A DNA stretch of 64,000 nucleotides, taken from the NCBI RefSeq assembly GCF_002160135.1, contig NZ_NFJZ01000002.1, positions 366,547 through 430,546 of the forward strand, read 5' to 3'. Both the position numbers and the translations under genes were made by a program. The DNA is from Lachnoclostridium sp. An196. Lineage in GTDB: Bacteria; Bacillota; Clostridia; Lachnospirales; Lachnospiraceae. A model generated the notes under the pieces. The model saw only the letters and a program-made list of their open reading frames with translations. It had not been told where the DNA came from and searched no databases. Position 1 is the stretch's first letter. Each line of letters opens with the position of its first letter. Of this stretch, positions 1-7,415 are shown piece by piece.

Positions 1-1173
<1,173 letters not shown>

Positions 1174-1195
1174 GAGATTTTTTTGAATCATAATG

Positions 1196-1236
1196 AGAAA
1201 GTCCTGGGAACGGCTGGTTTCCGGGGCTTTCTTTTT
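1196..1236 (+). terminator. Rho-independent terminator after gdhA
   Basis: A 15-base left arm starting AGAAAGTCC pairs, with a few G-U pairs or mismatches, with TTTCCGGGGCTTTCT across a 7-base loop, and is followed by TTTT. It lies 22 bases after the gdhA stop codon. Confidence 0.8.
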
Positions 1237-1382
1237 GCTTTCAGGTGATTGAGAAACAGGTCTGTCATTTTACGGTCTGCGTGCAGTTCAATATAAACTT
1301 TACCCAGATTTTACATGGAAAAGATAGCGCGGGAAAACACATATGGTACAATGATACCAGATTCTATACAGGGAGAAGAGCG

Positions 1383-2318
1383 ATGACGGTTTTCTGGGTT
1401 GTTTTGATTTCATTTCTTTTATTTGCCGTTTTTCTGTGTCTGGGCGTCAGCGGGTTCCGGCGTGCGAAGGAGTGGTATGGTACGGTCAGGACCAACGCCG
1501 TAGTGACGGATATCAAGTATCAGGAAACAAGGGAGAGCGCGGGCGTCATTTCGGACGCTTCCTCCTATACGGAGGTGAAGTTCCAGTTTATGTGCGAGGG
1601 CCTGGTCTGTGAGCGGACGAAAAAATATGATGGGATCATGGACGCGCCTGGTTACATAGGCCAAAAGATACCGATCCGTTTCAACCGCAACACAGGCGCC
1701 TGGATCCTGCAGAAGGAGCTGCGTCCATACTGGGTCTTTGCATTCATGCTGGCTCCGGTCTGTCTGTTTTATACGGTGCTTTTCCTTACGCAGGGCGAAA
1801 GGTTTCTGTCTTTGCTTGAAGAGTTTACAGTGGAATCGCCGAATATGGCGGGCGAGATCCTGTATGTGACGTTTGGGAGTGCCTGCTTTGCGGCAGGATG
1901 CCTGTGCCTTCGGTATTTTCTGCCGCATATGTTCAAACCGGTCCTTGCCCCGGCCTGGCGGCTGCTGAAATACATAACCGGTTCTTTTGAACAGGTGGAG
2001 GGCAGGTATGTGGGCAGCGTGTGCCAGAGCACCTCTGACAGCAGCAGTTATTTTCCCATGTTTGCGGTGCCGGGGGCGGAAGGGGAAGCCCGGTGGGTCT
2101 CCCTGGATGAAATGCCCAGGAAAAAATATAAGATCGGAAAAAACTATCCCTTGTACCGTGACCGGCGTTCCGGCAGATATTATCTGAAATCGTCGGGAAC
2201 GGACATATCCGGCATGATCTTCGGCCTTCTGCCGCTGGTTTTCAGCCTGCTGTTTGTCGTCTCCCTTCTGGTATTCGGGGCTGGTCTGACCGTGATGGGT
2301 GTGCAGCTTGCACTATGA
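1383..2318 (+). CDS. Four-helix membrane protein of unknown function (DUF3592-like)
   Basis: A 311-residue membrane protein. The ATG at 1383 is chosen because GGGAGAAG lies just upstream; the frame stays open back to 1245 but has no ribosome site there. Four hydrophobic stretches are visible: one at the extreme N-terminus, a pair in the middle (WVFAFMLAPVCLF and ILYVTFGSACFAAG) and one at the C-terminus (MIFGLLPLVFSLLF). Between them lie two soluble stretches with the pattern seen in DUF3592 proteins (a region that reads VVTDIKYQ, then KIPIRFNRNTG). This family assignment is from memory and tentative. An extended -10-like TGGTACAAT sits at 1345-1352 but has no convincing -35 box. No function can be given. 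Confidence 0.7.
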   Translation: MTVFWVVLISFLLFAVFLCLGVSGFRRAKEWYGTVRTNAVVTDIKYQETRESAGVISDASSYTEVKFQFMCEGLVCERTKKYDGIMDAPGYIGQKIPIRFNRNTGAWILQKELRPYWVFAFMLAPVCLFYTVLFLTQGERFLSLLEEFTVESPNMAGEILYVTFGSACFAAGCLCLRYFLPHMFKPVLAPAWRLLKYITGSFEQVEGRYVGSVCQSTSDSSSYFPMFAVPGAEGEARWVSLDEMPRKKYKIGKNYPLYRDRRSGRYYLKSSGTDISGMIFGLLPLVFSLLFVVSLLVFGAGLTVMGVQLAL

Positions 2319-2633
2319 TTTTGGGTGTGTACAAACCTTCCGCCTGATTCTGTAACAGGAATTGGACGGAAGTTTTACTGTATTTATTACGGAAATAGAG
2401 TATAATGAGCGCAAGGCGCGAATGAAGGCTTTCCGGTCCTGTTTGCCTTGGATGAAGTGTTCGGAGAGATGACTGACAGAATGTATATGAGGGAAAGCGG
2501 TCTGTGACGGGCAGGAAGAAAATCTGACTGCCGTCTGCTGCCATATCCGCAGGAAAGGGCCGGAACACAGCATCATCAATACCGGAAAAGAAGATCTGTG
2601 TTTGTTAACGATAGTTGTGGAGAGATAAGATTT
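2319..2633. other. Intergenic stretch of 315 bases
   Basis: No convincing gene on either strand. A consensus -10 box TATAAT is at 2401-2406, but no -35 box is found at 16-18 bases upstream. If it is a promoter, the next gene would have a leader of about 220 nucleotides. I do not recognise a riboswitch in it. Confidence 0.4.
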
Positions 2634-3068
2634 ATGAAGCAGTTTTTCGTTCAGATGATAGATAATTCCATGTCGTCACAATGGTGGAAAGAGATAATTG
2701 AACATTTTGTGAAAGCTGGCGACACATTTGAAATCCGCTGTTGGCGGGAAGAAGCTGCCGAGATTGGGGAAGCCTCTTTATATGGAACTGTCGTTGCTGA
2801 TGGATATGAAGTGTCTGTCAAAGGTTCCGTGACAGAAGAACTACTTGGGAAATTATTGGCAGAAGCTCCCGCGGATAAGAGTATATATAATAAGATGACA
2901 AAGTATTTTACAATTCATGTAAGAAATGATCTATGTGATATCTGGAGCGAACATTATGGCACGGAGATGGTCATAGATATCATATCAGATGCAGATATAG
3001 AGTTTTTTGAACAGGTAATGGGACAATATCCCGGAAGTTTCAGCATCGGGGAGAGCAAGAATGGATAG
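2634..3068 (+). CDS. Hypothetical protein, 144 residues
   Basis: Acidic soluble protein with no signal peptide or membrane helix. The ATG at 2634 is preceded by GGAGAG at 2619-2624 with 9 bases of spacing; an upstream in-frame start at 2598 lacks a ribosome site. Hydrophobic and charged residues alternate as in a small alpha/beta fold (for example TKYFTIHVRNDL and TEMVIDIISDADIEFFEQVM). I do not recognise the family. Its stop codon overlaps the start of a truncated GNAT gene, so the two were probably translationally coupled before the second decayed. It opens an AT-richer patch of small accessory genes and gene fragments. Confidence 0.65.
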   Translation: MKQFFVQMIDNSMSSQWWKEIIEHFVKAGDTFEIRCWREEAAEIGEASLYGTVVADGYEVSVKGSVTEELLGKLLAEAPADKSIYNKMTKYFTIHVRNDLCDIWSEHYGTEMVIDIISDADIEFFEQVMGQYPGSFSIGESKNG

Positions 3069-3186
3069 GAATTTTTTCTTAACGACAAACCAGATAGGTT
3101 TTTCCAAGCGGCGGAAAGGAGATATTCAATTAGCAGAGCTATTATGGGACGATCCTGACGTTGCAAGAATAATGAATTTGCTTTGA
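3061..3186 (+). pseudogene. Truncated GNAT N-acetyltransferase (N-terminal 41 codons)
   Basis: An ATG overlapping the stop of the upstream gene opens a 41-codon frame. Its translation contains NQIGFSKRRKGDIQLAELLW followed by DDPDVARIMNLL, closely resembling the first 35 or so residues of RimJ/RimL-type GNAT acetyltransferases (a T-x-R-hydrophobic-G-F-x-x-W pattern, then LWGDPxVxR). The family is normally 160-190 residues, so the acetyl-CoA-binding core is missing. The frame stops inside TTTGACAATTTAC, which itself looks like the -35 region of the next promoter. A deletion has probably fused the remnant to other DNA. The GNAT assignment rests on pattern recognition only. Confidence 0.5.
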
Positions 3187-3210
3187 CAATTTACTTTGTT
3201 TTTACATTAT
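3183..3210 (+). promoter_or_regulatory. Sigma-A type promoter for the 3273 gene pair
   Basis: TTGACA at 3183-3188, 16 bases, then CATTAT at 3205-3210 (4 of 6 matches to TATAAT). It lies about 60 bases before the ribosome site of the next gene, and the -35 box overlaps the stop codon of the GNAT remnant. Confidence 0.45.
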
Positions 3211-3272
3211 TGAGATTGCAGGATTCCCTCAGCAATATATAATAAATTTATTAAAGCTGACAGGGAGGTATT

Positions 3273-3584
3273 ATGCGCTATTTATTGATATTTTTCTTGA
3301 TTTCAATTATCGTCTCATTGATTATTTCATTGCTCCTGGAAAAATTACTGGAGAATGGGGAAAAAATAGACGAGGGCTTTGCCTTTTGTTTTTGGAATCT
3401 AAGTAATAGAAGAAAATTTATCAGAACTTTCTGGCTGCTGCCGCTTTTAGCAGTAGTGATATGTTATCTCCACATTACATACAAATCATATTTACTTACA
3501 TGTATTGTCGGGGTGATATTAAGTGCCATATTTATTCTTCAAGCTGTTTATTATTATAGAAAATGGAAAATGGAGAAAAAATGA
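3273..3584 (+). CDS. Small membrane protein, 103 residues
   Basis: Starts at an ATG preceded by GGGAGG with good spacing. Three hydrophobic segments are visible: residues 2-22 (LLIFFLISIIVSLIISLLL), about 53-66 (FWLLPLLAVVICYL) and about 73-93 (LLTCIVGVILSAIFILQAVY), with a lysine-rich C-terminus. The family is not recognised. The final codons overlap the start of the next gene (ATGA at 3581-3584), which indicates translational coupling. It could be a membrane partner of the following protein, but nothing in the sequence says what it does. Confidence 0.65.
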   Translation: MRYLLIFFLISIIVSLIISLLLEKLLENGEKIDEGFAFCFWNLSNRRKFIRTFWLLPLLAVVICYLHITYKSYLLTCIVGVILSAIFILQAVYYYRKWKMEKK

Positions 3585-4246
3585 ATAATGCCCTGATCAA
3601 TGCAAAACTAAAGGCCTTATATGACGAGTATACGCCGGCTTTCCTTTCCGCATGGTCTGATGCGTTTGAGGAGGCGGCCCCTTGCAGGATGAATGAGTTC
3701 GGCATTATTGATATTCGCTGTTATGATCCAGAGAATGGAGTTTTATTTATAGGCCGTGAGACAAACGGGTGGGACGATAAAGATTATGCGGATGGCTGCC
3801 TGTTCCGTGAATGGCTGTGTGATATTTCCCGGAATGGCATTCAAGGACGGGGACATATTTCAAAACATCCGAATATGTGGTACAACATCGGCCGTTGGGC
3901 ACTTCTTCTGCAGAACCCTGAAGTGCCCATAGATTCTCTTGCGTATCTGAAAGAAAAAGCCGTCGATGCGCTGGGCACGATTGCCTTTACAAATATAAAT
4001 AAGGTGAGAGGCAAAAATAAGATCGGCAAAGAATATTATAAGCTGGCAAATACCGACATTGCAAAAAAGCTCATACAAAAAGAAGTTGATATTTTGAAAC
4101 CAAAGACAGTAGTTGCCTGCGGTACCTGGTGGCCGGCGGCTTCGCTTCTCTCAGACTGTAATTGCAGAATGATCCGCATGAACCATCCCGGAGCAAGAAA
4201 AAGTTCCAGAGCTATGCTGCAAGAATTAAAGGCGCAGTTGGGATAA
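3581..4246 (+). CDS. Uracil-DNA glycosylase-like fold protein, uncharacterised
   Basis: A 221-residue soluble protein. The ATG at 3581 has GGAG five bases upstream and overlaps the preceding stop codon; an in-frame ATG at 3563 is less likely. VLFIGRETNGWDD near residue 50 and the C-terminal VVACGTWWPAAS followed about 17 residues later by MNHPGAR resemble the two active-site segments of the uracil-DNA glycosylase superfamily, where an N-terminal loop holds the catalytic Asp/Asn and a C-terminal HPS-type loop contacts DNA. Here NHPGA takes the position of that loop. The resemblance is at fold level only, and many such proteins have no known substrate. Its setting among decayed accessory genes would fit a defence or DNA-repair accessory role, but that is inference. 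Confidence 0.5.
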   Translation: MNNALINAKLKALYDEYTPAFLSAWSDAFEEAAPCRMNEFGIIDIRCYDPENGVLFIGRETNGWDDKDYADGCLFREWLCDISRNGIQGRGHISKHPNMWYNIGRWALLLQNPEVPIDSLAYLKEKAVDALGTIAFTNINKVRGKNKIGKEYYKLANTDIAKKLIQKEVDILKPKTVVACGTWWPAASLLSDCNCRMIRMNHPGARKSSRAMLQELKAQLG

Positions 4247-4308
4247 GCGGATTATTCTCATTTATTGGGGAGTTGAGCAGAGCGACAAATCGGAATTAGG
4301 AGCAAATG

Positions 4309-4755
4309 ATGATTATTTTAATAACAGGTGCGTCACACACAGGTAAAACTGTGCTTGCTCAAAAACTACTTGAAAAGTACAAATATCCTTATTTATCGAT
4401 AGACCATTTGAAAATGGGTTTAATTCGCAGCGGTTATACCAAACTCACACCCGAAGATGACGACAAACTCACGGAGTATCTATGGCCTATTGTTCGCGAA
4501 ATAATTAAAACCGCCATAGAAAATAGGCAAAACCTTATTATTGAAGGGTGTTATATCCCTTTTGATTGGGCAAATGATTTTGCAAAAGAATATCTTGATA
4601 ACATCAGATATTTTTGCCTTATAATGAGCAAAAATTATATTAAAAATCATTTCGACAGTATTAAGAAGTATGCAAGTGCCATAGAAAATCGCTTAGACGA
4701 TAAATGGTGTACTATGGAAATTCAGAGCGTGCTGTGCAATTTCACAAATGGGTAA
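4309..4755 (+). pseudogene. P-loop kinase-like ATPase, C-terminus lost or frameshifted
   Basis: The N-terminal 125 or so residues form a good P-loop kinase: a Walker A motif TGASHTGKT near residues 6-14, then SIDHLKMG typical of small-molecule or nucleotide kinases, and LIIEGCYIP as the Walker B-like strand. The second of two tandem ATGs (4309) is preferred because AGGAG at 4298-4302 is then six bases away. After IENRLDDKWCTME the sequence stops resembling a kinase and ends after a further 12 residues, so the usual C-terminal third (about 50 residues) is missing. A second frame starting at 4704 runs on to 4790 with plausible coding character (AVQFHKWVNQIAKEYGMDV). This suggests a frameshift or a junction between two damaged genes. 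Confidence 0.5.
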
Positions 4756-4939
4756 ATCAAATTGCGAAAGAATATGGAATGGACGTATGAAGGCCTGTCG
4801 TGGTGTTGGCGCATCTCTTTCTAAAGAAAAACTAAAAGAATGGGAATCTGAACACCTAAAAATGCTTTCCGAAATAGCGCCGGAAGAATTTGATATAAAG
4901 CATTATGCAGCACTCGTTGAACTGCAGGCTTGGAAGTAA
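4748..4939 (+). pseudogene. C-terminal gene fragment, possibly from a SAM-dependent methyltransferase
   Basis: A 63-codon open stretch whose last 50 residues (MKACRGVGASLSKEKLKEWE, then about IAPEEFDIKHYAALVEL) look like a well-folded protein C-terminus. I associate the I-A-P-E-x-F-x-I-x-H-Y-A-A ending with class I SAM-dependent methyltransferases, but this is a weak memory-based call. The likely internal ATG at 4787 overlaps the stop codon at 4788-4790 of the frame discussed under the upstream kinase, either as an ATGA coupling or as the scar of a frameshift. No ribosome site lies upstream, so independent translation is unlikely. Confidence 0.35.
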
Positions 4940-4968
4940 GTAGATTATTATTTGGAGGTGTGCAGAGA

Positions 4969-5232
4969 TTGTTTGAAGGATTTGATTTTGCGAATTTTTG
5001 GGAAGACAGTGCATATGCGCTGAAAGAATATGTCAGTGAAGCGCCTTCCGATGAACTGATAGCCAGCGTTGAGCAGGAACTAGGCTACAAGTTGCCGTGC
5101 GGCCCACAAGGGGAACCTAAAGTAGTGCATATCGATCAAGAACGGGATTACGAAATCACTCCTTTAGCAGATAGTTTTGAGAACTTTATTCGTGGCCTTG
5201 TAAACGAATATGATTTTGAGTTAGAAGATTAG
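4969..5232 (+). pseudogene. SMI1/KNR4-family protein with a large internal deletion
   Basis: GGAGG at 4954-4958 precedes a TTG at 4969 by ten bases, the best start. The N-terminal 45 residues (LFEGFDFANFWEDSAYALKE up to EQELGYKLP) match the opening of SMI1/KNR4 (SUKH) domain proteins, where E-x-x-L-G-x-x-L-P marks the first conserved motif. Normally about 80-90 residues follow, holding the N-G-G-x-P motif and the core strands. Here the sequence jumps straight to CGPQGEPKVVHIDQERDYEI and the C-terminal helix LADSFENFIRGL. The deletion is in frame, leaving 87 residues instead of about 170. SUKH proteins are often immunity proteins of toxin systems; this copy is probably inactive. Confidence 0.6.
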
Positions 5233-5278
5233 CGATTTCTCATTACCAGACACGATAAACTCAGGAGGAAACTCGGAA

Positions 5279-5524
5279 ATGAAAAAGATACAATTAAAAC
5301 ATGTACGCATTGTAGGCGGTATTTCCCCCATACTGGGCATTTTTCTTATTTTACTGGGCTGCTGGCTGAAGATTGTTTGGTTGATTTACGTTGCAATTTT
5401 TGTGATGCTCGCGGCGATTATTTTTCTGGCCGTTTTTAACCGCTGTCCACACTGCGGACGATTTTTAGGTCATGCCGGCGGAGCTGCATTCTGTCCTCAT
5501 TGTGGGGACAAGCTGGATGAGTAG
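5279..5524 (+). CDS. Small membrane protein with C-terminal zinc ribbon
   Basis: An 81-residue protein with AGGAGG ten bases before its ATG. Two hydrophobic helices (about residues 12-28 and 32-52) are followed by a four-cysteine zinc ribbon, CPHCGRFLG with CPHCGDKLDE after a 13-residue spacer. The layout, a short membrane hairpin plus a cytoplasmic ribbon, recurs in many Bacillota proteins of unknown role. It is the only gene in the 4.3-5.5 kb stretch that looks intact. It is followed at 5547-5575 by a 29-bp duplicate of the end of the 6377 gene. Confidence 0.65.
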   Translation: MKKIQLKHVRIVGGISPILGIFLILLGCWLKIVWLIYVAIFVMLAAIIFLAVFNRCPHCGRFLGHAGGAAFCPHCGDKLDE

Positions 5525-5546
5525 ACTATGGAAGAAGCAGATATGT

Positions 5547-5575
5547 GATCTGCTTTATTTGATGAAAGAGATATA
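5547..5575 (+). repeat. 29-bp direct repeat, copy 1 (orphan gene tail)
   Basis: Identical over 29 bases to 6740-6768, where the sequence encodes the last residues (DLLYLMKEI) of the 6377-6769 gene. In the same frame copy 1 encodes WKKQICDLLYLMKEI and then TAA. It is most simply the 3' end of a former paralogue deleted upstream. Confidence 0.7.
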
Positions 5576-5593
5576 AAAAGCGGGGGAGGAATA

Positions 5594-6355
5594 ATGGCAT
5601 TTTTTCAATATGAGGGGAAATCTGTATTTTATACAGAATATGGAAGTGGAGAGACACTGATTTTTTTGCATGGCAACACGGCATCTTCTAAGATGTTTGA
5701 ACTGCTTATGCCGTTATATGTGGAAAATTTCAGATGCGTTCTGATTGATTTCCTGGGAAACGGAAAATCTGAAAGAGTGGAAAGTTTTTTGCCGGACATG
5801 TGGTACGATGAGGCATTGCAGACGATTGCGCTTGCGGAGCATTTACAGTGCGGGAAAGTCAGCCTTTGCGGAACCAGCGGAGGCGCATGGGCGGCTGTCA
5901 ATGCCGCGCTGGAGCGTCCGGATCTTTTCCGCACGGTGACGGCAGACAGTTTTGACGGGCGGACGCTCAATGATCATTTTGCCGGAAACTTGCTGACTGA
6001 AAGAGAGATGGCGAAGGCTGATCCTCAGGCGAGGCAGTTCTATGAATGGTGTCAGGGGGCGGACTGGGAAAAGATAGTAGATCTTGATACCAAGGCGCTG
6101 ATGCGGTGTGCGGAAGAAAGGCGGCCGTTGTTTCATAGACCTCTGGAGAGCCTGAAAGTTCCGGTTTTATTTATGGGCAGCAAGGAAGACCAGATGTGCC
6201 GGAGTAATATGGAAGAAGAATACAGAGAAATGGCAGCGCTGATTGAGAATGCACAGGTACATATCTTTCCAAACGGAGGACATCCTGCGATCGCTTCCAA
6301 TGCGGAAGAGGCGGCACGGCTCATAAAAGATTTTGTTTATATGCATGTTAAATAA
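5594..6355 (+). CDS. Alpha/beta hydrolase
   Basis: A 253-residue cytoplasmic alpha/beta-hydrolase fold enzyme. The oxyanion-hole motif LHGNTAS is at residues 25-31, the nucleophile elbow GTSGG puts the serine at 95, the acid is probably D199 in MGSKEDQM, and the histidine is H230 in NGGHPA. Length and order match the family. The ATG is preceded by GGGGAGGA. It lies 12 bases before the ribosome site of the 6377 gene and probably shares its transcript. Substrate unknown; these enzymes include esterases, lipases and haloperoxidase-like members. Confidence 0.85.
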   Translation: MAFFQYEGKSVFYTEYGSGETLIFLHGNTASSKMFELLMPLYVENFRCVLIDFLGNGKSERVESFLPDMWYDEALQTIALAEHLQCGKVSLCGTSGGAWAAVNAALERPDLFRTVTADSFDGRTLNDHFAGNLLTEREMAKADPQARQFYEWCQGADWEKIVDLDTKALMRCAEERRPLFHRPLESLKVPVLFMGSKEDQMCRSNMEEEYREMAALIENAQVHIFPNGGHPAIASNAEEAARLIKDFVYMHVK

Positions 6356-6376
6356 AATATATAGAAGGTGGAAACC

Positions 6377-6769
6377 ATGGGACTTGTTGACGAAAAAGAT
6401 TATATTATGCGGTTAATTAAAGAAATGGTAAGGGTGCTGTTTTCTTTGCTGTTCGGGAAAGAGTATGTTTCGGTTGAGCCGGAAAAAGAGAACAAGTATG
6501 AGGTGTCGGGAAAACCATTGGGAAACTTTTTAGACATGATTGATGCGGGACAGATTAATGAAGCGGAAAATATGCTTCTGGAGAATATTGATTACACAGA
6601 TAAGGAAGATGTGATGGCGGCAGCTCTTTTTTACCAGTATTTAGGGGAGAAAGACGATAAGTTTCTGGAGGATAACTGCTATTCTATGGAAGAAGTGATT
6701 TTCGGATTCCGGCAATTATTTGAAAATTCCGGATACGGAGATCTGCTTTATTTGATGAAAGAGATATAG
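6377..6769 (+). CDS. Hypothetical protein, probably DUF6483-like
   Basis: A 130-residue, mostly helical acidic protein. The ATG at 6377 is chosen because AAGGTGG lies 5-6 bases upstream. It begins DEKDYIMRLIKEMVRVL and continues with an amphipathic helix typical of a small Clostridia family that I recall as DUF6483; no activity is known to me. The middle part, AGQINEAENMLLENID, looks like a single TPR-type helical hairpin. The last 29 coding bases are duplicated at 5547-5575, so a paralogue once lay directly upstream. A strong terminator follows at 6798. Confidence 0.6.
   Translation: MGLVDEKDYIMRLIKEMVRVLFSLLFGKEYVSVEPEKENKYEVSGKPLGNFLDMIDAGQINEAENMLLENIDYTDKEDVMAAALFYQYLGEKDDKFLEDNCYSMEEVIFGFRQLFENSGYGDLLYLMKEI
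6740..6768 (+). repeat. 29-bp direct repeat, copy 2 (within gene)
   Basis: Exact copy of 5547-5575; here it is the 3' end of the intact gene and is followed by the G that completes the TAG stop codon. Confidence 0.7.
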
Positions 6770-6797
6770 GTAATTAGTTTAGATATATAACAACCCT

Positions 6798-6826
6798 GGC
6801 TGTGATACCTGTCACAGCCTTTTCCT
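6798..6826 (+). terminator. Rho-independent terminator
   Basis: GGCTGTGA, a 6-base loop and TCACAGCC form a perfect 8-bp stem followed by TTTTCCTT. It ends the 5594-6769 pair and insulates the MarR gene. Confidence 0.85.
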
Positions 6827-6903
6827 TGCCCATTTTCATTCTCACAGGACGATGACAAGGAAATAAGAAAACTTTGGAGAAAACTTTGATTGATAGCAAG
6901 GTA

Positions 6904-6947
6904 TTGATTTGAACGTCAAAACATGTTATACTCCTACTTACGTTCAA
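6904..6947 (+). promoter_or_regulatory. MarR-gene promoter with overlapping palindromic operator
   Basis: TTGATT at 6904-6909, 17 bases and TATACT at 6927-6932 form a good sigma-A promoter. The palindrome TTTGAACGTCAAA (6908-6920) sits between the boxes. In addition TTGAACGT (6909-6916) and ACGTTCAA (6940-6947) form a perfect 8-bp inverted repeat that spans the -10 box. Such TTGA/TCAA palindromes are typical MarR-family sites, so the regulator probably represses its own promoter and the downstream activase gene. Confidence 0.7.
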
Positions 6948-6959
6948 GGAGGTACGGAC

Positions 6960-7388
6960 ATGGCAGAATGTGAGATGTATGGAGTATTTATCAAGCAGAT
7001 TCACGATGAACTGGAAAAACAGATTAACAATCAGCTCAGGTCGGAGGATCTGACTATGGCCCAGGTGGGAACGCTGGTGATACTGAACCGCACGTCGGAA
7101 AGCCGGATGCCTCTGAAGGAACTGGAGAGAAAGCTTCACGTGGCGCAGTCCACGGCGCTGGGCATTGTATCGCGTCTGGAGAGAAAGGGCCTGGTGGAGT
7201 GTTTTGGAGATCCGGCGGACCGCCGGGTCAAGATGGTGCAGATTACCGACAATGGCATACATTGCTGCCATATGGCGGTGAGGCATGTGAAGATGGCGGA
7301 GGAGCATCTTCTCGCCGGACTGGCCGATGAGGAGCGTGCCGTCTTTTATACCCTGCTTTTAAAACTCTGTAAATCATTTGACAGATGA
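6960..7388 (+). CDS. MarR-family transcriptional regulator
   Basis: A 142-residue winged-helix repressor; AAGGAGG stands seven bases before the ATG. The N-terminal dimerisation helix is followed by LTMAQVGTLVIL, the recognition region LKELERKLHVAQSTALGIVS and the wing GDPADRRVKMVQIT, whose D-x-R-R is the family hallmark. The gene is 27 bases upstream of the large activase gene and very probably co-transcribed with it. The promoter carries a palindrome matching a MarR operator, suggesting autoregulation. MarR proteins usually respond to small aromatic acids, acyl-CoA esters or oxidants; an acyl-CoA-related ligand would suit the neighbour, but this is inference. Confidence 0.9.
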   Translation: MAECEMYGVFIKQIHDELEKQINNQLRSEDLTMAQVGTLVILNRTSESRMPLKELERKLHVAQSTALGIVSRLERKGLVECFGDPADRRVKMVQITDNGIHCCHMAVRHVKMAEEHLLAGLADEERAVFYTLLLKLCKSFDR

Positions 7389-7415
7389 ATACAGCAAGAT
7401 ACGGAGGATAAAGTT

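Noticed and set aside
2401..2406. Perfect TATAAT as promoter of the 2634 gene
   Set aside because: No -35 box at 16-18 bases and a long unexplained leader; kept only as a remark in the gap entry.
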